Origin: Candidatus Methylopumilus universalis
GTDB taxonomy: Bacteria > Pseudomonadota > Gammaproteobacteria > Burkholderiales > Methylophilaceae
Direction: 5' to 3'
Assembly: GCA_945883335.1 (NCBI GenBank)
Contig: CAMCXI010000002.1
Coordinates: 124,001 to 188,000, forward strand
DNA length: 64,000 bases
Under the pieces are notes generated by a model that had not been told where the DNA came from, searched no databases, and was given only the letters and a program-made list of their open reading frames with translations. The translations under genes and the position numbers were made by a program. Positions 1 through 9,886 of this stretch are shown here, in pieces (position 1 is the stretch's first letter; every line of letters starts with the position of its first letter).

Positions 1-488
1 GCAGTACTTCTGATGATGTAACCGTTATCAAAAGGGTAGATAGATTTAAGAACGCCGTTTGCATTCACAGGGCTTGGGTTGCCGCTAGAGTGCCCCATGC
101 CCATGATTTCTTCACCTTTTTTCATGGTAGTTGCTGAACCAATCTCAATTGCTTCAAATGGCGTTGATTCAGTTTCGATGAGGCACATATCATGGTAACG
201 ATCTGCTTGAACTTGTGTAATGCGATATGTATCCTCACCTTTAGATATATAGGGCTCCGGCGTCTTTCTAAATATATGACAATTGGTCACTACTTTGTTT
301 TTACCCACCACAACGCCTGATCCGTAGGCCATGCTGCCGTCAGTGGTGTACCCCTTGATCATGACAATTGAATAAAAGGACTTTAACAGTTTCGCTCTGT
401 CATAAGCTTGTGCACTGGGGGCACTCATAATAAATGCACATGAAAGCGCAATGACGATTTTTGTTTTTGTATTTTTGACGAAATTCAT
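1..488 (-). CDS. Exported trypsin-like serine protease, 3' end beyond the window
   Basis: The first 162 codons are visible on the minus strand, starting at an ATG at 488 preceded by a GGAG ribosome site. Residues 1-28 form a signal peptide ending AQA, so the product should be exported. The segment GSGVVVGKNKVVTNCHIF (57-74) is the trypsin-fold motif with catalytic His71, and HDMCLIE places a likely catalytic Asp at 100. The serine motif would lie outside the window, so activity cannot be confirmed. The family fits periplasmic S1/S1C-like proteases; I see no PDZ domain in the visible part. It is transcribed away from uvrB. Family call fairly sure, substrate unknown. Confidence 0.75.
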   Translation of the reverse strand, partial: MNFVKNTKTKIVIALSCAFIMSAPSAQAYDRAKLLKSFYSIVMIKGYTTDGSMAYGSGVVVGKNKVVTNCHIFRKTPEPYISKGEDTYRITQVQADRYHDMCLIETESTPFEAIEIGSATTMKKGEEIMGMGHSSGNPSPVNANGVLKSIYPFDNGYIIRST

Positions 489-608
489 TAGCAGGGCTCC
501 AAATGGATGGTTTTTAAATGCAACTCTTTAAGGACATAATGCACTAAATAAAGTTCGTGGTTTTCATGAATGCCTCACTTTGCAATCTTTAATCAGCAAA
601 GTGTCATC

Positions 609-629
609 ACCCTGTTAAAATAACACGGT
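609..629. promoter_or_regulatory. Inverted repeat upstream of uvrB, possible operator
   Basis: The sequence reads ACC-C-TGTTA-AAA-TAACA-C-GGT, a dyad with eight of nine arms matching around an AAA centre. It lies about 45 bases upstream of the uvrB start and just upstream of a TATTAT (652-657) that could be a -10 element. uvrB is SOS-controlled in many bacteria, but this does not match the classical CTG-N10-CAG LexA box, so the binding protein, if any, is unknown. Confidence 0.35.
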
Positions 630-673
630 TTTCGAGCATATTCATCGTTAGTATTATTTCAAGGCTCAAGCAA

Positions 674-2707
674 TTGATCGTTACGTTTCCTAATAGCAAA
701 TATCAGCTTCATCAACCATTTCCACCAGCAGGAGATCAACCACAGGCGATTGATAAGCTGACTGCGGGGATTGAAGCTGGCTTGAAGTATCAAACCCTAC
801 TTGGCGTAACGGGCTCTGGCAAAACCTATACGATGGCTAACGTGATTGCGCGTACCGGTCGCCCAGCGATTGTGATGGCACCAAATAAAACCCTTGCCGC
901 GCAGCTTTACTCCGAGTTCCGCGAGTTCTTCCCGAATAATGCGGTGGAATATTTCGTTTCTTACTATGATTACTATCAGCCTGAAGCCTATGTGCCGTCG
1001 CGTGACTTGTTTATCGAAAAAGACTCAAGCATTAATGAGCACATTGAGCAGATGCGCTTATCTGCAACTAAAGCACTTTTAGAGCGAGATGACGCGATTA
1101 TTGTGGCTTCCGTGTCAGCGATCTACGGGATTGGCGATCCGGTGGATTACCACGGCATGGTCCTTCATCTTCAACAAGGCGAAAAGCTGAGCCAGCGCGA
1201 TGCAATTTTACGCTTGGTTGGCATGCAATATGACCGAAATGACTTTGATTTCTCTCGTGGCTGTTTCCGTGTGCGCGGTGATGTGATTGATGTATTCCCC
1301 GCTGAAAACAGTGAAACGGCGGTGCGTATTTCCTTATTTGATGACGAGGTTGAAACCATTACCTTGTTTGATCCGCTCACAGGGCAGATATTTAATAAAA
1401 TTGCCCGTTACACCATTTACCCTTCAAGCCATTATGTCACGCCGCGTGAGACCACCGTGCGCGCCATGGAAAAGATTAAGCACGAACTTAAATCACGCGT
1501 TGATTTTTACATCAAAGAGGGCAAGTTAGTTGAGGCGCAGCGCATTGAGCAGCGCACCCGCTTTGATTTGGAGATGCTCAACGAGATTGGCTTCTGCAAA
1601 GGCATCGAGAACTACTCCCGCCATTTATCCGGCCGTGGTCCTGGTGACCCACCGCCAACGCTCATTGATTACCTTCCCAAAAATGCCATCATGGTCATGG
1701 ATGAAAGCCATGTCACTGTTCCGCAGATTGGTGCAATGTATAAGGGCGATCGGTCACGTAAAGAAAATCTAGTGGATTACGGCTTCCGCCTGCCTTCGGC
1801 TTTGGATAACCGACCACTCAAGTTTGAAGAGTTTGAGCAAATCATGCGCCAAACTGTGTTTGTGTCTGCGACACCTGCAGAATATGAGGCAAATCATCAG
1901 CAACAAGTGGTTGAACAAGTGGCAAGACCAACGGGCTTGGTGGACCCTGAAATTATTGTGAAGCCCGCGGATACGCAAGTCGATGACTTGCTCTCTGAGA
2001 TTAAACTGCGTGTAGCGGTGGGTGAGCGTGTGTTAGCCACCACCTTAACCAAACGTATGTCTGAGGACTTAACTGACTACCTTAGCGAGCATGGCGTTAA
2101 AGTGCGCTATTTGCACTCTGATATTGATACGGTAGAGCGCGTTGAGATTATTCGTGATTTGCGCTTAGGGGAGTTTGATGTGCTTGTGGGCATTAATTTG
2201 CTTCGTGAGGGCTTAGATATTCCTGAAGTGTCTTTGGTGGCTGTGCTGGATGCTGATAAAGAAGGCTTCTTGCGCTCAGAGCGCTCGCTGATTCAAACCG
2301 CAGGCCGTGCCGCGCGTAACTTAAATGGCAAGGTCATTTTTTACGCTAACAGAATCACTCGCTCAATGAAGCTGGCGATGGACGAAACGGAGCGTCGCCG
2401 CACGAAACAGATTGCTTTCAATCTTGAGCATGGCATCACACCAAAAGGCGTGGTGAAACGTATTAAAGATATTATTGATGGGGTTTACGACAAAGATGAC
2501 GCTGAGCGCGAGCGTAAAGCCGCGCAAGATCAAGCGAACTATGATGTGCTCAGCGAGAAGCAATTACTTAAAGAAATGAAGCGTTTAGAAAAAGCTATGC
2601 ACGATAGCGCTAAAAATCTTGAATTTGAGAAAGCTGCTGATTTTAGAGATCAGCTCAAAAAACTCAAAGAAAAGTTCTATGGCGCCGACGTTCCTGACTT
2701 AGCTTAG
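674..2707 (+). CDS. uvrB: UvrABC excinuclease subunit B
   Basis: UvrB is the helicase-like damage verification subunit of nucleotide excision repair; it receives damaged DNA from UvrA and recruits UvrC. The protein has 677 residues, the usual length. Walker A GVTGSGKT is at 44-51, the damage-probing beta-hairpin [12 protein letters not shown] at 97-108, the DESH box at 343-346, and the C-terminal UVR motif that contacts UvrC near 630-665. The start is TTG with an AAGG about ten bases upstream; no in-frame ATG fits the family start. It is a single-gene unit. The last codons are DLA-stop, and a second copy of the 3' end encoding GADVPDLAE-stop lies 103 bases downstream. Confidence 0.97.
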   Translation: MIVTFPNSKYQLHQPFPPAGDQPQAIDKLTAGIEAGLKYQTLLGVTGSGKTYTMANVIARTGRPAIVMAPNKTLAAQLYSEFREFFPNNAVEYFVSYYDYYQPEAYVPSRDLFIEKDSSINEHIEQMRLSATKALLERDDAIIVASVSAIYGIGDPVDYHGMVLHLQQGEKLSQRDAILRLVGMQYDRNDFDFSRGCFRVRGDVIDVFPAENSETAVRISLFDDEVETITLFDPLTGQIFNKIARYTIYPSSHYVTPRETTVRAMEKIKHELKSRVDFYIKEGKLVEAQRIEQRTRFDLEMLNEIGFCKGIENYSRHLSGRGPGDPPPTLIDYLPKNAIMVMDESHVTVPQIGAMYKGDRSRKENLVDYGFRLPSALDNRPLKFEEFEQIMRQTVFVSATPAEYEANHQQQVVEQVARPTGLVDPEIIVKPADTQVDDLLSEIKLRVAVGERVLATTLTKRMSEDLTDYLSEHGVKVRYLHSDIDTVERVEIIRDLRLGEFDVLVGINLLREGLDIPEVSLVAVLDADKEGFLRSERSLIQTAGRAARNLNGKVIFYANRITRSMKLAMDETERRRTKQIAFNLEHGITPKGVVKRIKDIIDGVYDKDDAERERKAAQDQANYDVLSEKQLLKEMKRLEKAMHDSAKNLEFEKAADFRDQLKKLKEKFYGADVPDLA

Positions 2708-2813
2708 CGATAATGCAATTTTCAGAACAGTTTTTTAAGCTAATTGCTTCCCTTACGGCGGCGGACATGCCAATTACTGGTAGGGCGCCGACGTTCCTGA
2801 CTTGGCTGAGTAA
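2681..2813 (+). repeat. Direct repeat of the uvrB 3' end with a 103-bp offset
   Basis: The 20 bases starting GGCGCCGACG at 2681-2700 recur exactly at 2784-2803. After them copy 1 continues as AGCTTAG (stop) and copy 2 as GGCTGAGTAA. Copy 2 read in frame gives GADVPDLAE-stop, which looks like the ancestral UvrB terminus. The stretch between copies contains a loose inverted repeat (TAATTG near 2740 and CAATTA near 2771). This is what an insertion or aberrant recombination event that duplicated its target would leave; no transposase is present. Confidence 0.75.
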
Positions 2814-2815
2814 TA

Positions 2816-4636
2816 TTAGCTTTGTTCTAGCACTTCCAAGAAGTCATCTCCATAACGCGCTAACTTTGCTTGTCCAACACCGCTGATACTACCCAGCTCG
2901 GTCAAATTGCTAGGTCGCTGGTTCATAATCTCAAGCAAGGTGCTGTCATAGAAAATTAAGTAAGGTGGGACACCTTGCGCTTTTGCTAATTCCATTCGTT
3001 TTGCTTTAAGTGCTATCCATAACGGATCGTCATTTGCCCCGGCATAGGCTTCTTTGGCGCGTGAGGCGCGCTCTGCTGTGCTCGATCGTTTCTCTGGTTC
3101 AGCATCTCGGCGTTGCCATACTTCTAACTCACCTTTTAAAACTGGTTTAGCCATTTCAGTGAGTTTTAAACCACCGTAGGCTTGAAAATCTACATCAAGA
3201 TAACCACTCGCTGCTAATTGCCTATAAACACTGCTCCATTGTGCTTGGGTAAGATTTTTTCCGATGCCATAGGTGCTGAGTTGTTCGTGTTGAAATCGAT
3301 CAATTTGAGCAGTTTTTTTACCAAGCAATACGTCAATTAAGTGACCTGCACCAAAGCGTTGTCCCGTTCGGTATACGCATGAAAGCGCCATTCTTGATGC
3401 TTGAGTTGCATCCCATGTGTCGGCAGGCGTGAGGCAGTTATCGCATTCTCCACAACCTCCTGTATGCTCTTCACCAAAATAATGAAGAATAGCTTGATGT
3501 CGACAGCTGGTTGATTCACAAAAGCCGAGGAGGGCGTCCAGTTTATGTTTCTCTAAACGTTTGCGCTCTTCAGAAGCCTCTCCGCTATCAAGCATTTGAC
3601 GCATAGAAACAACATCGCCTAGGCCGTAGGTCATCCAAGCGTTCGCGGCGAAGCCATCACGTCCAGCGCGACCGGTTTCTTGATAATAACTTTCCATGCT
3701 TTTGGGTAAATCTAAATGGGCGACAAAGCGCACATTGGGTTTGTCGATGCCCATACCAAACGCAATAGTGGCCACCATAATGACTGCCTCTTCACGTAAG
3801 AATTGACGTTGGTTTTTCTCGCGTATTTTGGTGTCCAGGCCAGCATGATAGGGGAGCGCAGTCCAGCCTTTGGAGGCTAACCACTCCGCCGTTTCTTCAA
3901 CCATTTTACGGGATAAGCAATAAATAATCCCAGCCTCGTTTGGATGTTGCGTTTCAATAAAATGGAGCAATTGTTGCCGAGCGTTATTTTTTTGAGTGAC
4001 GTGGTATCGAATGTTAGGGCGATCAAAGCTTGAGACGAACTGTGCGGCTTTCTCTAGCTTAAGCTGATTAATAATTTCAGCCCTTGTTGCGGCATCTGCT
4101 GTAGCGGTCAGGGCGATTCTTGGTACATCAGGAAAGCGTTCATGCAAAATGGTGAGTTGGCGATATTCTGGTCGAAAGTCATGGCCCCATTGAGATACAC
4201 AGTGCGCCTCGTCAATCGCAAATAAGGCTAGTCCTACATGGTTGTTAACTTGATCGAGTAGTTGTAGGAAGCTACTTGCCATCAACCTTTCGGGTGCGAC
4301 ATAAAGAATTTTCAGCTCTCCTCGGAGCGCTTGTCTAGTAATGGTTTGGGTATCTTCAATGCTCAAACTTGAATTTAAATAAGCTGCATTAATGCCAAGC
4401 TGCTGCAGCGCCTCAACTTGGTTTTGCATTAATGCAATCAGTGGTGAAACGATGATCGCAAGACCATCTCTTAAAATGCTTGGAATCTGATAACACAATG
4501 ACTTACCACCGCCTGTTGGCATGAGTACGAGAGCGTCTCCACCTGTCGAAACATGATTCACAATCGTGGCTTGTTGGTCACGGAATGCTTGATAACCAAA
4601 TGTGTTTTGTAGAATTTCTAAAGCGCGTGTCGACAT
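2816..4636 (-). CDS. recQ: ATP-dependent DNA helicase RecQ
   Basis: RecQ is a 3'-5' superfamily 2 helicase acting in recombination and fork repair. The 606-residue protein has Walker A TGGGKS (41-46), DEAH (142-145) followed by the RecQ-specific [13 protein letters not shown] loop, motif [12 protein letters not shown] (319-328), a zinc site with Cys378, Cys395, Cys398 and Cys401, a winged-helix region, and a C-terminal HRDC domain from about 530. The length matches bacterial RecQ. It is convergent with uvrB, with the duplicated uvrB tail filling the gap, and follows the rne terminator, so it probably has its own promoter in the 28 bases after that terminator or depends on read-through. Confidence 0.97.
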   Translation of the reverse strand: MSTRALEILQNTFGYQAFRDQQATIVNHVSTGGDALVLMPTGGGKSLCYQIPSILRDGLAIIVSPLIALMQNQVEALQQLGINAAYLNSSLSIEDTQTITRQALRGELKILYVAPERLMASSFLQLLDQVNNHVGLALFAIDEAHCVSQWGHDFRPEYRQLTILHERFPDVPRIALTATADAATRAEIINQLKLEKAAQFVSSFDRPNIRYHVTQKNNARQQLLHFIETQHPNEAGIIYCLSRKMVEETAEWLASKGWTALPYHAGLDTKIREKNQRQFLREEAVIMVATIAFGMGIDKPNVRFVAHLDLPKSMESYYQETGRAGRDGFAANAWMTYGLGDVVSMRQMLDSGEASEERKRLEKHKLDALLGFCESTSCRHQAILHYFGEEHTGGCGECDNCLTPADTWDATQASRMALSCVYRTGQRFGAGHLIDVLLGKKTAQIDRFQHEQLSTYGIGKNLTQAQWSSVYRQLAASGYLDVDFQAYGGLKLTEMAKPVLKGELEVWQRRDAEPEKRSSTAERASRAKEAYAGANDDPLWIALKAKRMELAKAQGVPPYLIFYDSTLLEIMNQRPSNLTELGSISGVGQAKLARYGDDFLEVLEQS

Positions 4637-4663
4637 AGGGACTTTTATCAGCGGACGTAAATG

Positions 4664-4690
4664 AAAAAGCCCCGATGAACTGGGGCTTTT
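4664..4690 (-). terminator. Rho-independent terminator of rne
   Basis: AAAAGCCCC, a 7-base loop and GGGGCTTTTT form a perfect hairpin ending in a T run on the minus strand, 24 bases after the rne stop and 28 bases before the recQ start. Confidence 0.85.
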
Positions 4691-4713
4691 GAGTTTGATG
4701 CTAAAAAACTAAC

Positions 4714-7227
4714 TTATTTCTGCGTTTGCACGATGACTAAAGGCTCATCTTTCGCCGCTTCGTCAGCTTTCTTTTGCCACGCAGCAGTTTTACGTGGTTT
4801 CTTTGGGGTTTCAGCTTCCACAACAACTGCAGCTTTCGTTTCAGCTTTTGTTTCGACTAATTGCAAACCACTTGCAGCTAAATCAACTGGTTTGGCTTTT
4901 GCAGCAGGTTTGCGTGCAGAGCGCGCCTTTTTCTCAGCGGGTGCTTTTGCTGATTTATCTTCACCTGCTTCAGTAGTTGATTCATCTTTAGGCGCCTTTA
5001 CTGCTTTAGCTGGTTTTTCCGTTTGAACAGGGTTTGTTGTAACCACTTCAATTGCCTCAGTCGCAACTTTTTCAACCTTGACCGCTTCAACCTTTGGCGA
5101 CTCCACTTTGATTGATTCAACCGGTTTAGTCATTTCTGTTGAAGGAGCTGTTGCAGCATTGGTCACATCAGCGATTTGCTCATTTTCAACAAATGGACGA
5201 TCGCCAACTGGACGCTCTTGGCGAGGTCCGCGGTCACGACGACCATTGCGGCTACGACGGTTACGACCTTCGCGTGGCTCACGTTGTTCGGCATTTTGCT
5301 CACCTTGCACACCTTCAACTTGGCCGTTTTGTGCCACTGGCTGTGGTCTTGATTGCTGTTGTTGCGGCCTTTGTTGACGTGGTTCTTGACTGCGTTGTAG
5401 ACGTTCACCTTGGTTTTGGTGAGTGGCTTGATTGTTACGTTCTGGACGGTCACCACGTTCATTGCGATTACGGTTGCGATTACGGTTACGATTGTTATCG
5501 CGACGACCATTATTCTCACGTGTTTCAGGTTTTGGTGCTTCTGACTTTGTGAGCGCGCCTAACCAGTTGGTGAGGCGAGTCAATAAAGAAATGCCTTTTT
5601 CAACCTTTTCAACGCTAATTGGCGCTGGTGCTGATGGCGTAATACCGCGAACAGCCGCGACTTGTTTGACTGCTTTTACTTCTGTTGCCGCGTGGTTGTG
5701 CTCTTCTTCAGTAGGCATCTCGACCATTTGGTAGCTGCGTGGACCGTCTTCTGCACTGTCATCGCTCTTAATGCGAGTGATTGTGTAGTTTGGTGTTTCT
5801 AAGTGAATGTTAGGAATTAACACCACTTCAACGCCAGTGCGTTGTTCGATTTTATGAATATCGGCCCGTTTTTCATTGAGCAAGAACGTTGCAGCTTCAA
5901 CAGGTAATTGAACTTGAATTGCCTTGCTATTTTCTTTCATTGCTTCTTCTTGTGTAATACGCAAGATATGAAGGGCTGTTGATTCGATGCCGCGGATATG
6001 GCCTGTGCCATGACAACGTGGGCAAGGGATGTGATTGCTTTCGCCCAAGCTTGGACGTAAGCGTTGACGTGAAAGCTCTAGCAAACCAAAGCGGGAAATC
6101 TTACCAGTTTGAACGCGAGCGCGGTCATAGTGCAAAGCCTCCCGTAAACGGTTTTCAACGTCACGTTGATTGCGTTGGCTTTCCATATCGATAAAGTCGA
6201 TCACCACTAAGCCGCCTAAGTCGCGTAAACGTAATTGGCGAGCTACTTCTTCAGCAGCTTCTAAGTTCGTATTGAATGCTGTGTGCTCGATGTCGCTGCC
6301 TTTAGTAGAGCGGCCTGAGTTCACGTCCACAGAAACCAAAGCTTCGGTGTGGTCAATCACGATAGCGCCGCCAGAAGGTAGGCGAACTTCGCGAGAGAAT
6401 GCGGTTTCGATTTGATGTTCGATTTGGAAACGTGAGAATAACGGCGTTTCGTCTTGATATAGTTTGACGCGTGATACATGACCAGGCATCACATGGTTCA
6501 TGAACTGAATGGCTTGTTCATGAATATCAGGTGTGTCGATGAGGATTTCACCGATGTCTGGTTGGAAGTAATCGCGAATAGCGCGAATCACTAAACTGCC
6601 TTCTTGGTAAATCAGGAAAGGGCCGTTTTGAATGGTTGATGCGCTTTCAACAGCAGTCCAAAGCTGAAGGAGATAGTTTAAATCCCATTGCAGCTCTTCA
6701 AGGTTGCGGCCGATACCAGCGGTGCGTGCAATGATGCTCATGCCGTTAGGCACTTCTAATTGCGCCATGATGTCACGGAGTTCGTTGCGGTCTTCACCTT
6801 CGATACGGCGTGAAACACCACCGCCACGAGGGTTGTTTGGCATTAAGACCAAATAACGACCAGCAAGCGAGATAAATGTTGTGAGGGATGCGCCTTTGTT
6901 GCCACGTTCGTCTTTGTCGACTTGAACGATCAGCTCTTGACCTTCTTTAAGCACGTCTTGAATACGGGCGCGACCACCTTCTGTATCGTTAAGGAAGTAG
7001 CTGCGCGCTACTTCCTTGAACGGCAAGAAGCCGTGTCTATCGGTGCCGTAGTTAACAAAGGCAGCTTCGAGTGATGGCTCAATGCGGGTAATCACGCCTT
7101 TGTAGATATTGCTCTTACGTTGTTCTTGACCAGCAGATTCGATGTCGAGGTCAATGAGTTTTTGACCGTCTACGATTGCAACGCGCAATTCTTCAGATTG
7201 CGTTGCGTTAAATAACATGCGTTTCAT
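4714..7227 (-). CDS. rne: Ribonuclease E
   Basis: RNase E is the single-strand endonuclease that starts mRNA decay and processes rRNA and tRNA at the inner membrane. I place the start at 7227, giving the family N-terminus [10 protein letters not shown] after a GGGAG site; the frame extends 16 codons further upstream without support. The product has 837 residues: S1 RNA-binding domain (about 35-120), the catalytic aspartates in SVDVNSGR and VVIDFIDM, and the zinc-link CPRC with Cys402 and Cys405. From about 510 onward it is disordered and Arg/Asn/Gln-rich, then Lys/Ala/Glu/Pro-rich, as expected for a degradosome scaffold. It diverges from rluC and ends at a terminator. The long structured leader suggests autoregulation. 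Confidence 0.96.
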   Translation of the reverse strand: MKRMLFNATQSEELRVAIVDGQKLIDLDIESAGQEQRKSNIYKGVITRIEPSLEAAFVNYGTDRHGFLPFKEVARSYFLNDTEGGRARIQDVLKEGQELIVQVDKDERGNKGASLTTFISLAGRYLVLMPNNPRGGGVSRRIEGEDRNELRDIMAQLEVPNGMSIIARTAGIGRNLEELQWDLNYLLQLWTAVESASTIQNGPFLIYQEGSLVIRAIRDYFQPDIGEILIDTPDIHEQAIQFMNHVMPGHVSRVKLYQDETPLFSRFQIEHQIETAFSREVRLPSGGAIVIDHTEALVSVDVNSGRSTKGSDIEHTAFNTNLEAAEEVARQLRLRDLGGLVVIDFIDMESQRNQRDVENRLREALHYDRARVQTGKISRFGLLELSRQRLRPSLGESNHIPCPRCHGTGHIRGIESTALHILRITQEEAMKENSKAIQVQLPVEAATFLLNEKRADIHKIEQRTGVEVVLIPNIHLETPNYTITRIKSDDSAEDGPRSYQMVEMPTEEEHNHAATEVKAVKQVAAVRGITPSAPAPISVEKVEKGISLLTRLTNWLGALTKSEAPKPETRENNGRRDNNRNRNRNRNRNERGDRPERNNQATHQNQGERLQRSQEPRQQRPQQQQSRPQPVAQNGQVEGVQGEQNAEQREPREGRNRRSRNGRRDRGPRQERPVGDRPFVENEQIADVTNAATAPSTEMTKPVESIKVESPKVEAVKVEKVATEAIEVVTTNPVQTEKPAKAVKAPKDESTTEAGEDKSAKAPAEKKARSARKPAAKAKPVDLAASGLQLVETKAETKAAVVVEAETPKKPRKTAAWQKKADEAAKDEPLVIVQTQK
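5464..5487 (-). repeat. rne: 12-bp tandem repeat in the rne tail
   Basis: GCGATTACGGTT occurs twice in tandem (plus-strand spelling) and a third, degenerate unit follows. It encodes the alternating Asn-Arg run in the disordered RNA-binding region of RNase E. The 12-bp unit keeps the frame, so copy-number changes would only lengthen or shorten the tail. Confidence 0.7.
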
Positions 7228-7452
7228 TGTGTTGACTCCCGCGCTCAGGGCGGGTTTGCGAATATTGCTATGCAAGTAGCAGTGAGGAAGGGCTAGGGTT
7301 GAATAGGTAGGCTAATGCCAAACATCGGCTTGTTGTTAACGCTACCCCAGCAGTAAATCTGCCAGAAAGTTTGCAGGAGCTTGTTAGAACACTGAATCAT
7401 TACATTGCTAACTTTTACTTTTGTCTATGGCTTTTGTTCTTGCCATCGTCAG

Positions 7453-7485
7453 CGGGTGATACTTTTTATAAAAGTTATTCACCCG
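7453..7485 (-). promoter_or_regulatory. Two-tier hairpin in the rne leader, possible autoregulation element
   Basis: CGGGTGA (7453-7459) pairs with TCACCCG (7479-7485) and, inside it, ACTTTT (7461-7466) pairs with AAAAGT (7470-7475) around a TAT loop. A 1-by-3 internal loop separates the stems. A stem with an asymmetric internal loop resembles in general form the hp2 element through which E. coli RNase E senses its own mRNA. The structure is seen; the function is inferred. Confidence 0.5.
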
Positions 7486-7595
7486 TTAATCCAACGCGCT
7501 TTAACGCGTATCAGATTGAATTTGTTAACGAAGTAACTCGTTTTGTGTCCTGTTAAGCTTTCTTGCTCTTATTCTGTCTTTAAATTTAGATTCGG

Positions 7596-7617
7596 TTTAG
7601 CTGACATATCAGCTAAA
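7596..7617. promoter_or_regulatory. Perfect 9-bp inverted repeat upstream of rne
   Basis: TTTAGCTGA, a CATA loop and TCAGCTAAA form a perfect dyad. It could be a leader hairpin in the rne mRNA or a protein-binding site near the rne or rluC promoter. Its arms are unrelated in sequence to the other hairpins of this gap. Confidence 0.45.
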
Positions 7618-7836
7618 ATTCAAAGTTCTAGCAATTCCAAACCGTACCATCGCTTATACTCTTGAGTATTGCAATTCATCCGCAGCGGCTTGAGCGCTTT
7701 AATTTTTTAGTACATAAAATCGCTACTTATTTTATTTGGCGAGCGAGATTAACCAAGGTATCTTTTAAGACTTTCAATTCATTCGTTGAAGAAGCGCTTA
7801 GCGCATTTACTTCAATAGTTTCGTAGTATAGGTGAG

Positions 7837-8838
7837 ATGACAAATTTAAGCAAAATAAGTAATGAAATTAGTGAATCAAGCGCGGCAATGCTTGAAATTG
7901 ATGAGGCAAGTGAAGGTCAACGGATTGATAATTTCCTCACCAAAACGCTCAAAGGCGTTCCTAAAAGTCATCTTTATCGAATTCTTCGAAGTGGCGAGGT
8001 GCGCGTTAATAAAAAAAGGATTGATGCGACTTACAAGCTTGCAATAGGAGATTTGGTTCGTATCCCACCGATACGTGCCACGGTTACCCAAGTCGATGTC
8101 GAACAACAAAAGCCTGTCACTGCGCGTTTAGAAAAATGCATTGTCTTTGAGGATGATGCGATGCTCGTGCTCGACAAGCCCGCTGGCATGGCCGTCCACG
8201 GCGGCAGTGGTGTGAGTAAGGGTGTGATTGAACAGTTGAGATTAGAGCGCCCACAAGCCAAGTTTTTGGAGCTTGTGCATCGGCTAGACCGCGAAACATC
8301 GGGCGTGCTGATGGTGGGTAAGAAGCGCTCTGCCTTGGTAGCACTTCATGAAGCAATGCGTCGCAATCAAATGGATAAGCGTTATTTTATGTTGGTGAAA
8401 GGGCATTGGATGGAGAAAAAGAAACACGTCACCTTAACATTGCAAAAGTACTTACTTGAAAATGGTGAGCGCCGTGTGAGTGTGGTGACAGGTCGCCCAG
8501 ACCCAAGAGCGGAAGATGAAGGTCAAACTTCAGAGACCATTTTTCATCTAAAAGCCCATTATGGTGATTTTAGCTTGTTAGAGGCGCAGCTCATCACAGG
8601 TCGCACGCATCAACTGCGTGTTCAATTAGCGCATTTGGGCTTCCCCATTGCTGGCGATGACAAGTACGGTGACTTTGCTTTAAATAGAGCGCTACAGAAG
8701 AGTGGTTTGAAACGTATGTTTTTACATTCGGCGGAAACCAATATTCGTCATCCACTCACTGCTGAAAAACTCAAGCTGATTGCTCCATTGCCGCTTGAAT
8801 TAGATAGATTCCTCAAAAAACTTGCTTCAGAAAACTAA
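7837..8838 (+). CDS. rluC: 23S rRNA pseudouridine synthase RluC
   Basis: RluC converts uridines 955, 2504 and 2580 of 23S rRNA to pseudouridine. The 333-residue protein has an N-terminal S4 RNA-binding domain (about 28-75) and the RluA-type catalytic motif HRLDRETSG with Asp151. The start ATG has GGTGAG immediately upstream. The divergent pairing with rne is the usual arrangement in beta- and gammaproteobacteria and supports RluC over RluD. It is the first gene of an operon with a HAD phosphatase, a Rieske protein and sppA, with gaps of 9, 2 and 35 bases. RluA-family specificity is hard to settle from sequence alone, but the context helps. Confidence 0.93.
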   Translation: MTNLSKISNEISESSAAMLEIDEASEGQRIDNFLTKTLKGVPKSHLYRILRSGEVRVNKKRIDATYKLAIGDLVRIPPIRATVTQVDVEQQKPVTARLEKCIVFEDDAMLVLDKPAGMAVHGGSGVSKGVIEQLRLERPQAKFLELVHRLDRETSGVLMVGKKRSALVALHEAMRRNQMDKRYFMLVKGHWMEKKKHVTLTLQKYLLENGERRVSVVTGRPDPRAEDEGQTSETIFHLKAHYGDFSLLEAQLITGRTHQLRVQLAHLGFPIAGDDKYGDFALNRALQKSGLKRMFLHSAETNIRHPLTAEKLKLIAPLPLELDRFLKKLASEN

Positions 8839-8847
8839 AATATTAAG

Positions 8848-9504
8848 ATGCAGAATAATTACGATTTAATCATTTTTGATTGGGATGGCACCTTGGCCAA
8901 CTCAACCCAATTAATTGTGGATGCTATATGCAAGGGTAGTGTGGATGTCGGATTGCCAGAACCCACCCAATCCGCAGCGAGTGGCATTATTGGACTCGGT
9001 TTTCGTGAGGCCACATACGACTTATTCGGTCAAATACCTGATGCGAAATTGGCGGAACTGACTGCCCGTTACACTTATTACTATGGTTTGGGTGAGGATC
9101 ACATTCCTCTATTTGATGGCGTAACTGAAGCCGTTACACATTTGACCGAGAAAGGTGTGCCACTTGCGGTTGCCACTGGAAAGGGGCGTCGCGGCTTAAA
9201 TAAGGCCTTGGCTAATAGCGGTATTGCGCATCACTTCATTGCAACGCGCTGTGTGGATGAGTGTCACTCTAAGCCAAATCCGCAAATGATTTTGGACTTA
9301 ATGGATGAAGTGGCTGCCAAGCCCGAACGTACCTTAATGGTGGGCGATACTAGCTTCGATTTGCAGATGGCCAAAAATGCAAATGTCGCGAGTTTAGGCG
9401 TCACTTATGGCGCGCATCCCTTAGAGCGCTTGTTGCCACATGGGCCTTTGGCACTTTTTGAAAAATTTACGGATTTAAGCGCTTGGCTTAAAGCTAACGT
9501 TTAG
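8848..9504 (+). CDS. HAD-IA phosphatase, phosphoglycolate phosphatase-like
   Basis: A 218-residue haloacid dehalogenase-superfamily hydrolase. Motif I is FDWDGTLANS with nucleophile Asp11 and Asp13, motif III is the lysine in HSKPNPQM, and motif IV is GDTSFDLQMA. The size and helical cap fit subfamily IA enzymes such as Gph. The real substrate is not decided by the sequence; damaged or non-canonical phosphometabolites are possible. In this lineage such a gene commonly sits directly after rluC, and it is probably co-transcribed with it. Confidence 0.85.
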   Translation: MQNNYDLIIFDWDGTLANSTQLIVDAICKGSVDVGLPEPTQSAASGIIGLGFREATYDLFGQIPDAKLAELTARYTYYYGLGEDHIPLFDGVTEAVTHLTEKGVPLAVATGKGRRGLNKALANSGIAHHFIATRCVDECHSKPNPQMILDLMDEVAAKPERTLMVGDTSFDLQMAKNANVASLGVTYGAHPLERLLPHGPLALFEKFTDLSAWLKANV

Positions 9505-9506
9505 AT

Positions 9507-9851
9507 ATGACTCATCAGCGCATTATTTGTAAAAGTGAAGAGTTGATCGAAAAGGGCAAGGGAATTCGTTTTTCTGTTCCAGAACTAGGTGATTGTTTGA
9601 GTGCATTCGTTGTGCGTTTTGAAACCAAGCCCTACGCCTATGTTAATCAGTGTGCGCATTTGCCAATTGAGCTGGATTGGAACGAAGCTGACTTTTTCTT
9701 AAGAGAGCAAGACTCTTTAATTTGCGCGACACATGGAGCTCACTATGAGCCGCAAAGTGGACTATGTATACTTGGCCCATGTCAGGGGAAACGATTGCGG
9801 CCAATTAAGGTCTATGAACATAATGGTGTTATTTCAAATACACTAGATTAG
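9507..9851 (+). CDS. Rieske [2Fe-2S] domain protein
   Basis: A soluble 114-residue single-domain Rieske protein. The cluster ligands are visible as Cys49-x-His51 in NQCAHLP and Cys73-x-x-His76 in CATHGAHY, the two-loop pattern of Rieske ferredoxins. There is no signal peptide or membrane anchor, so it should be a cytoplasmic electron carrier or a redox partner of an oxygenase or reductase encoded elsewhere. It starts two bases after the phosphatase stop without a clear ribosome site, which suggests translational coupling. No oxygenase lies nearby, so its partner is unknown. Confidence 0.88.
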   Translation: MTHQRIICKSEELIEKGKGIRFSVPELGDCLSAFVVRFETKPYAYVNQCAHLPIELDWNEADFFLREQDSLICATHGAHYEPQSGLCILGPCQGKRLRPIKVYEHNGVISNTLD

Positions 9852-9886
9852 ATCTAAATTAAATTCTACTTTTAAGAGAGAACAGT

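Larger units (their letters stand above)
7228..7836. other. 609-bp intergenic region between rne and rluC, long rne leader
   Basis: I see no convincing protein gene here. The short open frame at 7371-7556 has no recognisable product. The region holds at least three hairpins (7453-7485, 7494-7509, 7596-7617) on the rne side and a short palindrome near 7795 upstream of rluC. A TATAAG on the minus strand near 7655 is a possible rne -10 element, which would give a leader of about 420 bases. In E. coli rne also diverges from rluC and has a long leader that RNase E itself cleaves, so this gap probably serves that purpose. Confidence 0.6.

Noticed and set aside
609-629. LexA box upstream of uvrB
   Set aside because: The dyad does not keep the CTG-N10-CAG spacing, so I list it only as an unidentified inverted repeat.
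5078-5552. Long frames antisense to the rne tail
   Set aside because: They arise from the repetitive Arg/Asn codons of rne. Composition is low complexity and no start signal is seen.
7371-7556. A 61-codon open frame in the rne-rluC gap
   Set aside because: No family resemblance and no good ribosome site, and it runs through the predicted leader hairpins of rne. Probably chance.
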